DNA of 64,000 nucleotides from Merluccius polli (taxonomy: Eukaryota; Chordata; Actinopteri; Gadiformes; Merlucciidae), in contig JAOPHQ010005423.1 in assembly GCA_030340625.1 (NCBI GenBank), positions 72,501-136,500 of the forward strand, read 5' to 3'. This document shows positions 12,221 to 24,100 of the stretch, piece by piece (within the stretch, counting starts at the first letter, position 1; every line of letters begins with the position of its first letter). The notes beneath the pieces are model-generated. The model was given only the letters and a program-made list of their open reading frames with translations. It had not been told where the DNA came from and did no database searches. The position numbers and the translations under genes are program-made.

Positions 12221-12310
12221 ATAACTAGCTGGTTGGTCAGAAACAGAAATAAACACTAGAAGTCGCGTTGAGCCTCTTGGAATGCGTCGATGCGGCCGCC
12301 ATCTTGGTAC
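12221..12310 (-). repeat. inverted copy of a repeat also at 14362-14420 and 14775-14905
   Basis: Read on the minus strand, this segment contains CAACGCGACTTCTAGTGTTT and, beside it, TACCAAGATGGCGGC. The same words occur on the plus strand at about 14389-14418 (first motif) and 14775-14860 (both). The three copies frame the AT-rich foldback complex between them and look like parts of one large inverted-repeat element or of related insertions. Confidence 0.65.
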
Positions 12311-12355
12311 AGTGGATCAGTGAATCATTTGACTACGCCTGCGAGTGAAAGATGC

Positions 12356-12388
12356 CAGACTTTTGCGCCGCATACGGTATGCGGCGCA

Positions 12389-12389
<1 letters not shown>
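12356..12389. repeat. short perfect palindrome TTGCGCCGCATAC
   Basis: TTGCGCCGCATAC and its exact complement are separated by a single base, immediately before the AT tract. A related TGTATGCGGCGCATA word occurs inside the 651-921 hAT element. Confidence 0.7.

Positions 12390-12390
<1 letters not shown>

Positions 12391-12478
<88 letters not shown>
12391..12478. repeat. (AT)n microsatellite
   Basis: About 88 bp of pure AT. The Tyr-Ile open frames on both strands are repeat translations. Confidence 0.95.
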
Positions 12479-12481
<3 letters not shown>

Positions 12482-12482
12482 A

Positions 12483-12624
12483 GGGATAATGCCCGACGAG
12501 GTGTCCATTATCAGAAGTTAATGGACGACGCGGGGGCGTGAACCGTCCGACGCGAAGCGGAGGACGGTTGCTTCCGCGAAGTCCATTAACTTCTGATAAT
12601 GGACACCTCGAAGGGCATTATCCC
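12483..12624. repeat. 44-bp-arm hairpin, core of a foldback element
   Basis: Arms 12483-12526 and 12581-12624 are inverted copies (GGGATAATGCCC / GGGCATTATCCC ends) with about two mismatches. They enclose a 54-bp loop that has its own AACCGTCC/GGACGGTT hairpin. Related cores, with GGACGACGCGGAGGCGTGAA, lie at about 22950-23040, 33435-33520 and 34950-35040. Confidence 0.85.
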
Positions 12625-12921
12625 GCTTATACCAAGGTCACTTGCCAAAGAAAATAAATTAAGACCATTAATTAATATTTGCATGGGTTTTACAATCAAA
12701 ATATAAAGTTGTTCACAAGCCATAATTTAGCTTCCCTAGTAACGCCTGAGTGTCTGACTAATACCTGGAACAATCATTACCCTCCCGTAAGGTTCTTATG
12801 CAACGGAAACGTTGTTCACTCCTCCAGTAAATAGGACGGACCTTAGATACGACTTGGCAACGGGACGTATTCTAGTCCGCTCAGCTATGAGCCAGAGAGC
12901 TGACGTAATGCATTGTACATC

Positions 12922-13470
12922 GGGAATCGCGACGGCCTATACTTTCAACATAAAGTGTACATATTTATAATTTGAAATGTGTCCCAGCCTTTACACCACA
13001 GATACTATAGGGTCTATAGCATATAACCGCGTTTTCTGATTACAGTTTAATGCATTTTTCACAATTTACCAGCTGTCGTTTTGACGACTAATCACCGCGC
13101 CATTCGTTTCAATGGGAATCGCGACGGTCTATACTTTCAATAAAGTGTACATATTTATAATTTGAAATGTGTCCCAGCCTTTACACCACAGATACTATAG
13201 GGTCTATAGCATATAACCGCGTTTTCTGATTACAGTTTAATGCATTTTTCACAATTTACCAGCTGTCGTTTTGACGACTAATCACCGCGCCATTCGTTTC
13301 AATGGGAATCGCGACGGTCTATACTTTCAATAAAGTGTACATATTTATAATTTGAAATGTGTCCCAGCCTTTACACCACAGATACTATAGGGTCTATAGC
13401 ATATAACCGCGTTTTCTGATTACAGTTTAATGCATTTTTCACAATTTACCAGCTTTCGTTTTGATGGCTG
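12922..13470. repeat. 190-bp tandem repeat, about 2.9 copies
   Basis: Units begin GGGAATCGCGACGG at 12922, 13114 and 13304, so the period is 190 bp (192 for the first, which has a 2-bp insertion). Copies are nearly identical, and the last diverges after about 13455. The array lies between the hairpin core and the CCAATCAGAATCGAGTATTC end of the same foldback complex, so it probably expanded inside the element. Confidence 0.92.
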
Positions 13471-13559
13471 AACAGACAATTTGACTGGAAGTACTTAGTA
13501 GGAGTCCATATAGCCAGAGCTAGCTCTGCATATAGCAGGGATTAATGGCCAACCTACAG

Positions 13560-13874
<315 letters not shown>

Positions 13875-13880
13875 ATTTCA

Positions 13881-14034
13881 TGAATCTTTATACCTGAACA
13901 AATGTTGAATATATGTATGTCTACTAAATGTTGAATCTTTATACCTGAACAAATGTTGAATATATGTATGTCTACTAAATGTTGAATCTTTATACCTGAA
14001 CAAATGTTGAATATATGTATGTATACTAAATGTT
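13881..14034. repeat. 51-bp tandem repeat, three copies
   Basis: Copies start at AATCTTTATACCTGAAC at 13883, 13934 and 13985, an exact 51-bp period. Because 51 is divisible by 3, the minus-strand frame repeats in phase, which explains the repetitive 86-codon open frame there. I see no gene signature. Confidence 0.9.
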
Positions 14035-14361
14035 AAAAAAACAAATAAATAAATAACAGCATGAACATAAATGTGGAAAGTATTTTCCTTGCCTGGAAAA
14101 TGTATTGTGTAATTCATTGTCTCTACAAAGCTGTACAAGATGCCTGTGTCTATGGACTAGTCCTTCATTTTATTTATTTATTTATTTTTAAAGCAGGTAA
14201 AAAGATGTTACTCTTGTACCATATTAAGATATAGTATTATTTGCCTGAAAATAATTGTGCACAGTAAATTGTCTGGAGTTCTCTACAAATGCCTTTTACG
14301 TAGCCTATAGTGTGCTACCCCTGAGATTATGGTGGTTGCAGGTAAGTAAACGGGTAATCAG
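14035..14361. other. unique AT-rich sequence, no gene recognised
   Basis: AT-rich sequence between the 51-bp repeats and the inverted-repeat copy. No coding or RNA signal is seen. Confidence 0.4.
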
Positions 14362-14420
14362 GGCGGCCGTATCGACGCATTTCAAAAGGCTCAACGCGAC
14401 TTCTAGTGTTTATTTCTATG
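14362..14420 (+). repeat. CAACGCGACTTCTAGTG inverted-repeat copy 2
   Basis: Contains GGCCGTATCGACGCATTTC then CTCAACGCGACTTCTAGTG and TTTATTTCTATG. This is inverted relative to 12221-12310, which has GCGTCGATGCGGCCGCC in the matching place. Confidence 0.65.
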
Positions 14421-14769
14421 CATGTCAGGCGCACTTTATCTGCCACAACTTAGGAAATTAATGGAAAAGGTTGTTTTACAACGTTGTTAAGGCTTGACTA
14501 GGACTTTGAATGGTAACGCTGCGGGCGTTTGTTTGATTGCCAGCATCTTTAAATTTACATTGTTGACATTGCTGGCCTATTTTGTAATGGAATATAATTA
14601 TGTCCATTGGATTTTGAACGTAAAAACAGGTTATGTTAACAAAAACGTCTTATATTATTTTATTTTGACATTCTTAACGAAGCAAGAAAATGAAATCGCC
14701 GATTATAGGTATTTTAATCATGTATGATAGCCTATGGCCTTGTCCTCGATTGACGTTCGAAGCTGCGTT

Positions 14770-14910
14770 CCCCTGTACCAAGATGGCGGCTTTGTTTACG
14801 CATTCGTTCTAATAGACCGTGGTAGTCAACGCGACTTCTAGTGTTTATTTCTATGGGTCAGAAATAGCAGCTAGCCATAACTAGCTGGTCAACAAGGTGT
14901 ACCAGTTGTT
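14770..14910 (+). repeat. CAACGCGACTTCTAGTG inverted-repeat copy 3
   Basis: Contains TACCAAGATGGCGGC, CAACGCGACTTCTAGTGTTT and CATAACTAGCTGGTC. All three words are found inverted at 12221-12310. It may be the true right arm, copy 2 being internal. Confidence 0.6.
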
Positions 14911-15146
14911 AGCTGTTCTACGTTGGTAAAGTTGTTGGTTTAGCGGTATCCGGAACAATAAACCTGGATTCATGTCGCTAACAGATTCTAAAAGTTGTTC
15001 ACTATCTGGTGAACTCTTGTCAAATCTATAAAACACAACAATGTTTTATTGATCAATTATCAATCCTAAATTGACGATAATCTCCTTCATGTGCCACATC
15101 GTCTCTTGTTTACGTTGACTTTGCTGCAGCCACAGAAGGGAAGATG

Positions 15147-17827
15147 TATGGAGTCAGAATAGTGTCATCATTCAAACCTGAAAAAAAAGGTTTCAAAGGC
15201 TTGTAAGTCTGTGTTTGAAATCTCAACACCTTGTAAAAAAGGTTTTGCACCACTGAAAAAAGAGATTATAGCCTGAAAAAAAAAAGTCAAACATCTGCAA
15301 ACATGATTTTGTGTTCTATTTTATCTTCTTCATCATTTTCACCAACACATTTTCAAAGCTAAAATGTTTTCACAAACACATTTTCAAAGTTTAAAAATGT
15401 TCACCAGCGCATTTGCAGAGTTTCAAATCTGACACTGTTCTAACAGTGTATTACTTTGTTTCCCGGTTTTGAAACCTTGTAAATGGGATTCTGCAAACAG
15501 CTGTTCAAACATTGAGAAATACGTTTTGAAAGGTTGAATATCTATTTTTAAAAACTTGTAAAGGTGTAAATTTACACCATTGCAATGTATTTTTTCAGAA
15601 CTTAATTTTCAGCACTGACTTTTCAGAGATTTGACCACACGGGCGCAAGCTTGCGAGTCACGTGATTATTGACACTGTTCTGACGCCGTTCGTTTTGAAA
15701 CTCCTTTAGCTCAAAGCTCTGAAAACGTGGTTCTGAAAAAAAGGAAAAAAAAACCTTCCTGGGGGCGGGACCATCTTGCTCTAAACCTATTGGTTGCTCT
15801 CTGCTGAGGCACAGTCCAATCACATGCGCCGTTGACCGGGCTGTGCGGGATTGACAGTGCTCTGCCGATGACTAACAAGCGACTTGCGTGGTTGATTTTG
15901 TTGTCTATTTTCTGGAACCATGGCTGGTAGACAGGCGAGCAATTTTATTCTGTATTGTTTGCGTTCTAACCACCCGCGAGCCTCCTGCGGCTCGCCAAGC
16001 TGTAATTTGCAACACGTTCTCATCGCAACTCGTAATATACCGACGGTTTGTCACGCCCCTAGACGTGATACTGACGCAAAATGTACCCTCCCGCGTCTGT
16101 GTGAAACGATCTGTGTGAAACAATCTCATAAACCCGTTCGCGGTGGTAAGAGACGAGCAGAGTCTACAGCGTCCGCTCGCAGAGCAGAGTCTACAGCGTC
16201 CGCAGTCTACTGTGAAACAATTCACTCCATAGGGTTATGGTTAGGGTTATGGTTAGCGTAATCTATCACCGTGACCGGGTTGTTATTGGAGTGAATGGAC
16301 TCTGTAGACTCTGCTGGTCTCTTACCACCGCGAACGGGTTTATGAGAACCCCCAGATCGTTTCACGATCTGGTAGAGTCTTTGCCAGCTTCAAAGCAATG
16401 AATAACCTACATCAGCGGGTGCTGTGTATGGATCACAAGTTCCGAGTATGTTTATCTTCTCTTCATATCTAATTTTAACATTTTGTGACAAATGGTCTAA
16501 ATAGTTGATTTATTTAAGTATCGGAAATCTGCAAGGCTGCAATTCCCCTGGTTGGCCGTTGTTCGTCGCCATTTTGCCAGCGTTTGTTGCCCTCCAGGTA
16601 TCCATGGTAGTCACGTGACCGCAAAGTATGACTATTATTTATGCCATGCGAGCCACAAATTAGTCTACAGCGTCCATTCACTCCAATAATAACCCGGTCA
16701 CGGTGATAGATTACGCTAACCATAACCCTAACCATAATCCTTTATGGAGTGAATTGTTTCACAGTAGACTGCGGACGCTGTAGACTCTGCTCTGCGAGCG
16801 GACGCTGTAGACTCTGCTCGTCTCTTACCACCGCGAACGGGTTTATGAGATTGTTTCACACAGATCGTTTCACACAGACGCGGGAGGGTACATTTTGCGT
16901 CAGTATCACGTCTAGGGGCGTGACAAACCGTCGGTATATTACGAGTTGCGATGAGAACGTGTTGCAAATTACAGCTTGGCGAGCCGCAGGAGGCTCGCGG
17001 GTGGTTAGAACGCAAACAATACAGAATAAAATTGCTCGCCTGTCTACCAGCCATGGTTCCAGAAAATAGACAACAAAATCAACCACGCAAGTCGCTTGTT
17101 AGTCATCGGCAGAGCACTGTCAATCCCGCACAGCCCGGTCAACGGCGCATGTGATTGGACTGTGCCTCAGCAGAGAGCAACCAATAGGTTTAGAGCAAGA
17201 TGGTCCCGCCCCCAGGAAGGTTTTTTTTTCCTTTTTTTCAGAACCACGTTTTCAGAGCTTTGAGCTAAAGGAGTTTCAAAACGAACGGCGTCAGAACAGT
17301 GTCAATAATCACGTGACTCGCAAGCTTGCGCCCGTGTGGTCAAATCTCTGAAAAGTCAGTGCTGAAAATTAAGTTCTGAAAAAATACATTGCAATGGTGT
17401 AAATTTACACCTTTACAAGTTTTTAAAAATAGATATTCAACCTTTCAAAACGTATTTCTCAATGTTTGAACAGCTGTTTGCAGAATCCCATTTACAAGGT
17501 TTCAAAACCGGGAAACAAAGTAATACACTGTTAGAACAGTGTCAGATTTGAAACTCTGCAAATGCGCTGGTGAACATTTTTAAACTTTGAAAATGTGTTT
17601 GTGAAAACATTTTAGCTTTGAAAATGTGTTGGTGAAAATGATGAAGAAGATAAAATAGAACACAAAATCATGTTTGCAGATGTTTGACTTTTTTTTTTCA
17701 GGCTATAATCTCTTTTTTCAGTGGTGCAAAACCTTTTTTACAAGGTGTTGAGATTTCAAACACAGACTTACAAGCCTTTGAAACCTTTTTTTTCAGGTTT
17801 GAATGATGACACTATTCTGACTCCATA
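15147..17827. mobile_element. 2.7-kb palindromic foldback element
   Basis: The left arm (15147 to about 16312) is the reverse complement of the right arm (about 16662 to 17827). Every pair of equivalent positions I checked sums to 32974, so there is no net indel across the outer roughly 1.08 kb of each arm. Translations of the two arms over 15623-16225 / 16749-17351 are identical. Divergence is seen only near the loop, around 16234 / 16738. The outer ends read TATGGAGTCAGAATAGTGTC. The flanks, AAGATG left and AAGATA right, could be a 6-bp target duplication with one mismatch. The loop (about 16313-16661) holds a third copy of an arm segment. No transposase is recognisable; open frames of 60-113 codons occur in mirrored pairs. 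It is probably a foldback or long-TIR DNA transposon of unknown superfamily. Confidence 0.85.
16300..16350 (-). repeat. third copy of an arm segment in the palindrome loop
   Basis: GTAGACTCTGCTGGTCTCTT followed by ACCACCGCGAACGGGTTTATGAGA matches the right arm (16807-16852) in direct orientation and the left arm (16127-16165) in inverted orientation. The loop itself therefore came partly from an arm by an internal rearrangement. Confidence 0.8.
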
Positions 17828-17960
17828 AAGATAGCCCTCTGTTGGCCATGCATTGTACTACACACTAGTAGAAAAGAGATCATTTTGACCACTTCCAACA
17901 GACACATGCTATTGGTCTTGGAAATAAAACATAACATAATTAGTAAATAAAAACATTGTG

Positions 17961-17962
<2 letters not shown>

Positions 17963-18049
<87 letters not shown>

Positions 18050-18078
18050 CCCTGGGGCAGATCAACACACACGCACAC

Positions 18079-18112
<34 letters not shown>
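17963..18112. repeat. compound (AT)n(AC)n microsatellite
   Basis: AT tract 17963-18012, AC tract 18013-18048, a 20-bp interruption, then a CACACACG/CA tract to 18112. Confidence 0.93.
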
Positions 18113-18114
<2 letters not shown>

Positions 18115-18174
18115 GACACATTCATCCTATTTGAAGGAATTAGGGGGAAGTCAATCACCTGGCCTGGGAGAGAG

Positions 18175-18176
<2 letters not shown>

Positions 18177-18212
<36 letters not shown>

Positions 18213-18262
18213 ATATGTGCGTGTGATACATGTGCAAAGTGTGTGATGTGTGTGTGTGTGTA
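18177..18262. repeat. (TG)n microsatellites
   Basis: TG tract 18177-18208 and a shorter one at 18247-18262. With 18013-18112 this makes an inverted AC...TG arrangement. Confidence 0.9.
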
Positions 18263-18439
18263 TGGTGTGGGTATGTGATATAAAGGAGGCCACAGTGTGT
18301 CAGGATGGCTGAACACTACGATGTCCTGATGACGGAGAAAGAGACTGATTCCATACACACACATGTATATGATGTGAACCTACATAGTGTGTGTATGCTG
18401 TGATGGCAGAAGGTCATTGATACGTTCACATCATCAGCA

Positions 18440-18900
18440 GAGAACAGTGAGCTGACAAGGTACTTCTATTATCCTGGTTAGTAATTATCACTGGAGACAC
18501 CTCTATAACTACCCGTTCATCCCACACTCCTTCTACTCCTTATTCATATCACCTTAATTAGTTACAAAACTGGTGCCTAGCTCTCCGGCGGGATAGCGCT
18601 GCCATGATAAGAAGAGAGTTTATGGTGAGCTAGTAGCAACACATTAATAATACTATTGTACAAGGTTTGCCTCTCCACTGGTTTTCCGGGGGCGTTGTTT
18701 TGATGTTGGAACATCTTGTTCTACAGCCCCGGCTGATACATTATTCAGGACTCCACTTACTTTGAATCAGTCAAAGACGGCGAGCGGCCAATGGGGACTT
18801 GTACAGCGAGGAGGGGAGCGCCAGGGGGTCCAAGGCGTGCCAGGGGGTCCTGGCCCTGCTGAAGACCCGGCTTCAGTGGCTGTCACTAGAAATCAGCTCC
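18440..18900. other. repeat-free island, candidate conserved noncoding sequence
   Basis: Complex sequence with no repeat or open frame, including CACCTTAATTAGTTAC and TTATCACTGGAGACACC. A regulatory role is possible but unproven; the inference comes only from its contrast with the surrounding repeats. Confidence 0.22.
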
Positions 18901-18904
18901 ACCT

Positions 18905-19120
18905 CCTAATGTTGCTACGCTAGCTGGAGCGGTGTTAGCTTCACATTAGCATGTCTCTCTGAGGAGCTAACTAAAGTGGGTTAGCTCAACATTAGCGTAT
19001 ATCTCTCTGAGGAGCTGTGTTAGCTGCACATTAGCATGTCTCTCTGAGGAGCGGTGTTAGCTCCACATTAGCATGTCTCTCTGAGGAGCTGGCTGGAGCG
19101 GTGTTAGCTCAAAATTAGTC
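18905..19120. repeat. minisatellite (TTAGCATGTCTCTCTGAGGA)
   Basis: About four to five units of roughly 45-50 bp, each with GGTGTTAGCTCCACATTAGC and TGTCTCTCTGAGGAGC and variable linkers. A solitary related piece lies at 19430-19460. Confidence 0.85.
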
Positions 19121-19469
19121 TCATAAATCAGACTTTAGATTAATAACCTAAAGTCTAATAGCAGATGAGCTTAAATCTGGCTGAACAGGGTGGTTCATTT
19201 TCTTTCACTTCACATATTTGTTACGACTAATCATGTTTCTGGAGGCGGGGATCTGTCAGTGCCTAATTGGCTAACAATGAAGACAACCTCAGCTAGCACT
19301 TGTAGCTAAAACATCCTGTCCAGACCCCAACGTTCTTAGAAAAAGTGTCAAAAGGTGGTTTCTGGCCGAGGCTCTGTGCCGTCTACCCCCAGAAGTTCTG
19401 CTATAGCATAGTAAGACTGCTGGATACCAGGTTAGCAGCACATTGCATGTCTCTCTGAGCTAGAGTCAG

Positions 19470-20290
19470 AGTCATAGACTGTAAAAAACATGGACGTAGT
19501 GAAGTCACAGATTTTTAGGTTCACAGGTTTACACGCGACTGTTATGAAGTGTTATGCATTACGGGTGCCGCCATTGTTTGAGATCTTCACAAACAGCGGT
19601 GGACACAATCCATATTTGGCACATTGAGAATTTTTTATTCATTTTCGATTTCATTTCGTGACAAAATTGAGAAGTGAAGCAAAACATGCCATTAACTAAG
19701 TGCTGAAATCAAACAAACTTACGTCTGCTAGCTTTTGATATGATATCAGTGTTTGAAAGCACAGTTTCATAATCCATGCGATGCAACTTTGTGCAAAACA
19801 TGGTTGAATGTAATCACACCCCAACATAACAGCCAAAGGAGTTTGCAAACGAGGACTAAGGGTATGTAGTAGTATGAACTAGTGATACAAGACTATTTCT
19901 ACGACTAACCTAATGTCATTGTCTGCAGGTATGTCCATGTTGCGCAATAATATGCATCCTTGAGGTCGACACTATGGCTGCCTGGGTCTATTTCCTGCAT
20001 TTGTTAAAAAAAAATCAACAAAACAGCGTAAAATATTAACATAATGAAATAACTAATCGAAAAATGAAGGGCGGCACAATCATAAGGACAATATCAGTCA
20101 TGAGAAGCAGGGATGTGTGTTGACAATAAAACTATCAAACGGGACCTTGCAACTGAGATCCGAACCAAACAAAGAAAAACATTATTGGTTTTGTATTGAC
20201 CCTATGGTAACCCTGACGGTGTTAGTGCCTTGCTCTACAGGGAACAGAACCACTAACCCTGACACCTACCCATACATGGTTTGATGCTTA
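19470..20290. other. probable dispersed-repeat remnants, no gene
   Basis: Begins with CATAGACTGTAAAAAACATG and GACGTAGTGAAGTCAC. This recalls repeats widespread in teleost genomes that start near ATAGACTGTATA...GGACGTAGT, an association made from memory. No termini could be defined and no coding is seen. Confidence 0.35.
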
Positions 20291-20300
20291 ATGCTTTGAT

Positions 20301-20956
20301 CAGGGGTTGAAATTAAGCTGTTTTACTCGCCAAATGCGAGTAATTTTTGTATTTGTCGAGTAATTTATGAAGACCACTCGCCACTGTGGCGAGTAATCTA
20401 AAAATATAAAAGCCCATCATTAAGGGCGTCAGTTTGGTTTTAGAAGTGGTGGGGACCAGGGCTGGAGTGGGAACAAAATTCGGCCCCGGGCCCGCCAACC
20501 GCGGACCCGGCCGCGGACTCCACACACAGCCGGTGCGCATGCTGTGAGGATGTCATCGTGCGCGCCTATCGCATGATTTAGACTTGACGGTTTCGGTTGA
20601 GTATGTGGGGATTTTTTCGGTCGCAATTGGTTTGAAAAAAATGTGTGTTACGAACAGTGGCGTAACTATCGACGGTGCAACCGGTGCACCGGGGCCCAGA
20701 CACCGGGGGGGGGGACCCATGAAGGAAACCCCGCCCCCCCCCCCCCCCCCCCGTCAACAATCGCGCAGCACCCCCCCCCCCCCACCCCCCAATGCGATTA
20801 CTATGATTGAAAATCAATTTAGACAGACATACGAAAAAGTAATTCTAACAAATGGCAATTTAATATTTTTGTCTGGTAAAAAATCTGTTTGTCTAGTAAA
20901 AATTTTCATCTACTCGCCAGTTGTCTAGTAAGCCAAAAAGTTAGTTTCAACCCCTG
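20301..20956. mobile_element. hAT-like non-autonomous element with nested insertion
   Basis: Ends are CAGGGGTTGAAATTAAG (left) and, on the other strand, CAGGGGTTGAAACTAAC (right), a good 17-bp inverted pair of hAT type. Near-flanks ATGCTTTG (20291-20298) and ATGCTTCA (20957-20964) match at 6 of 8, so the target duplication is degraded or my boundary is off by two bases. Inside are ACTCGCCA / GTCTAGTAA words, the repeat shared with 9466-9538, and a second transposon end at 20655. Confidence 0.7.
20655..20792. mobile_element. nested CAGTGGCG hAT-type end with C-tracts
   Basis: Begins CAGTGGCGTAACTATCGAC, then GGTGCACCGGGGCCC, a G-run, and two C-runs flanking a GTCAACAATCGCGCAGCA module, as in the 651-921 element. 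No matching right end or 8-bp duplication was found, so it may be truncated. Open frames through it are proline-rich translations of the C-runs. Confidence 0.55.
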
Positions 20957-20964
20957 ATGCTTCA

Positions 20965-22218
20965 TTTAAAAATATCACATTGACAGACTTAAAATTCATG
21001 TAGGAAATGGGAGAAGAGATGTTTTTCTTTTGGATTTTAAGAAGATTAAAATGTAAACCTAATAAGAGCAACAACTAAAATACATGGTGGTGTGACGATG
21101 TCCAAAAGCTTAAAAAGAGCCCAGCGTCTGCAATGCATTCACCAGAGCTCAAGCTAGCACTGAGGGCCAAGCATGGGAGGAGGAGCCTATTTTCACGTCG
21201 CCCGAAGTTCAAATACGTTCAATTTTCACGCTGCCCTTCCGCCGCTCGGCGCCAACCAATCACATTCCAGTCCGATAACGTCTGCCAAAATTGCGCTTTG
21301 CTAAGCAACCACCTGCACGTTCAAACATAAAGGTGTATTCACATGTGTGACACCGCGTGCGTCACTAGGGCGCTGTGCTCTCGCGCACCGCAAGCTGCAA
21401 AACATTCTGGCTTTTGGAACTGTACCGCAAATCTATTCTCTGATTGGTTGAAGCGACAAACCACCATGGCCCCTCCCCTCCCTGAAATTGCAGCGGCGCT
21501 TTCTCCATAAGAAAACAATGGAGTGGGTAAACACGCCCTGAGAGCGCCAACAACACAAAACTAATTATCAAGATTTTAAGATTTGATAAACAACTTGCAC
21601 ATTATTCATCGTAGATACATTTTTGAAAGGGGCATTTGACTGTTGCTTTGTCATTATTCTACATCAGATATACATTATTTTATCCTTATTATCAATTACC
21701 TTTTATGCTATGCCGAGGGCTCCAAAAAAATCATATTAGCACCTCCACTTAGCTCCTCCCATCTCCTCCCCAAGAGAGAGAGAGAGAGAGACGACGACAT
21801 TGATTCATTCATTGATTCAGCATGTCTTCTAAAGTGATGCAGACATATGATATCATCGGTACAGAATGCTGTCATTACAATAACAGCAGCCATTTTTGAT
21901 CCAATCAACTGTGTCCTGCCCTCTAGACTGAGGGCAGATCGTTCACTTATCCCCACCTGAGACGTTACCTGGGAGACCAACCCACTCACACCTATTAACA
22001 TGAATGATGGCATCTTTCTAGAAACCCCATTACAGTCCGGTAAAAGCCCTGGACCAAGGGTTGGGTTTTTGTGGTCTTGGTTAATTTTATTTCAGTAGAC
22101 TATACACACTCCATTGAGCTAGACTGAAACAGCTTTTTTTCAAAAAATAAAATGTGCTGATAACGTCCTCCGTTTGTCAGAGAGAAATCCTCTTGGCATT
22201 TACAGAAGGTACAGGCCG
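20965..22218. other. unique and unclassified sequence, no gene recognised
   Basis: No recognised coding. A (GA) stretch lies at 21775-21791. The 21360-21560 part (CTGATTGGTTGAAGCGAC; TAAACACGCCCTGAGAGCGC) has the look of a dispersed repeat but no ends could be set. Confidence 0.4.
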
Positions 22219-22451
22219 AGTTCTAATGATCTACTGTTTACAACTGTCTTGTTCTCGCCTGATGTTTACAACCTGTCTTGTTCTAGTCTGATGTTTACAA
22301 CTGTCTTGTTCTAGCCTGATTTACAACCTGTCTTGTTCTCGCCTGATGTTTACAACCTGTCTTGTTCTAGCCTGTTTACAACTGTCTTGTTCTAGCCTGA
22401 TGTTTACAACTGTCTTGTTCTAGTCTGATGTTTACAACCTGTCTTGTTCTA

Positions 22452-23468
22452 GGCCCAGTTTCCCGAAAGCGTCGTTAGCCTAAGTGGTTCGTTAAGTTCG
22501 TCGTACGACCATCAGACAGTTTTCACACCGTTTCCCGAAAGCATCGTTGCGTAACGACAGTCGTTAAGACGCTCGTAGCTAACGAGAGCTCCAGGGGTAC
22601 TCGTAGCGCTACGAGCGTCTTAACACGTCCAATACCACTGAGTGTCCAGCTGGTGACGCTAAAGTTACGATAGGCTATATAGCTTAGTCTATTAGTCTAC
22701 TCTATTTATCTATTTATTCTATTAGTCTACTAATAATACTACTTACCATGGTCTGGGTGAATACTCGATTCTGATTGATGTACACATAGGAAAGACGTTG
22801 ACGCTATGAAGACGCTATGGCCACGTTGTTTGGCAACGCCTGCATACGGGAGATATTAAATAGTCCGCTCGACTTGTACAAATAAAAAAGACCTCACGAT
22901 TTTAACTCTAAAACACATTAAAGTATTATTAATTGATTAAATATTAACAGAAATGAATGGACGACGCGGAGGCGTGAACCGCGGAGGACGGTTCTGTTAA
23001 TGGACACCTCGTCGGGCATTATCCCGCATATACCATGGTCACTTACGAAAGAAAGAAATATTTAATCAATGAATAATACTTTAATGTGTTTTAGAGTTAA
23101 AAGCGTGAGTTTTTTTATTTCATTTTTATAAGTCGAGCGGACTATTTAATATCTCCCGTATGCAGGCGTTGCCAAGCAACGTGGCCATAGCGTCTTCATA
23201 GCGTCAACGTCTTTCGTAGGTGTACTTTTTAACCTACACCCTCCAGCCAATCAGAATCGAGCATTCACCCAGACCACGGTATAATATGTATTTCAGCACC
23301 GTGTCAGTGGACAGGTACGAGGCTACGATCGGTCGTTAGATCTGTGCACGCGCGTTCATGTTAAGAGGAGTTTCGGGAAACGCACGGAAAAAAATAACGA
23401 TCGTTCGAAAGATGATTCGTAAGATGGCTCGTAAGATGGATCGTACATCGTTATCGGGAAACTGGGCC
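22452..23468. mobile_element. composite GGCCCAGTTTCCCG element, copy A
   Basis: Ends are GGCCCAGTTTCCCGAAAGC on the left and CGGGAAACTGGGCC on the right. Flanking CTA at 22449-22451 and 23469-23471 is a 3-bp target duplication, as PIF/Harbinger elements make. The outer arms are rich in CGTACGA and TCGTAGCG palindromes. An inner foldback (22744-23284) is nested in it. No transposase is present, so this is a non-autonomous composite. Confidence 0.85.
22744..23284. mobile_element. inner foldback element within copy A
   Basis: The left end TACCATGGTCTGGGTGAATA and the right end TTCACCCAGACCACGGTATA are inverted copies, and most of the interior is mirrored (CCCGTATGCAGGCGTTGCCA against TTTGGCAACGCCTGCATACG). 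The centre holds GGACGACGCGGAGGCGTGAA and TAATGGACACCTCGTCGGGC. It has no coding capacity. Confidence 0.82.
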
Positions 23469-24100
23469 CTAGTCTGATGTTTACAACTGTCTTGTTCTAG
23501 CCTGATGTTTACAACCTGTCTTGTTCTAGCCTGATGTTTACAACCTGTCTTGTTCTAGCCTGATGTTTACAACTGTCTTGTTCTAGCCTGTTTACAACTG
23601 TCTTGTTCTAGCCTGATGTTTACAACTGTCTTGTTCTAGCCTGATGTTTACAACCTGTCTTGTTCTAGCCTGATGTTTACAACCTGTCTTGTTCTAGCCT
23701 GTTTACAACTGTCTTGTTCTAGCCTGATGTTTACAACTGTCTTGTTCTCGCCTGATGTTTACAACTGTCTTGTTCTAGCCTGATGTTTACAACTGTCTTG
23801 TTCTCGCCTGATGTTTACAACATGTCTTGTTCTAGCCTGATGTTTACAACTGTCTTGTTCTAGCCTGATGTTTACAACTGTCTTGTTCTAGCCTGTTTAC
23901 AACTGTCTTGTTCTAGCCTGATGTTTACAACTGTCTTGTTCTCGCCTGGGGGGTGTACTACGAAGCTCAATTAGTGGGTTAGCGAGGTATGTTGCGCTCA
24001 AAGCCTGGGTTAGCTGTCCTACGAAAGTCGCTCTCTTTTAGCGTCGCTGTATCACCATGGTAACATATGCTGGCAACCAAACCTGGTCGGGAGGAGGTTT

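Noticed and set aside
15905..17069. Paired identical open frames of 66-113 codons on both strands
   Set aside because: They are mirror images created by the palindrome arms. No motif of any transposase or host protein is visible.
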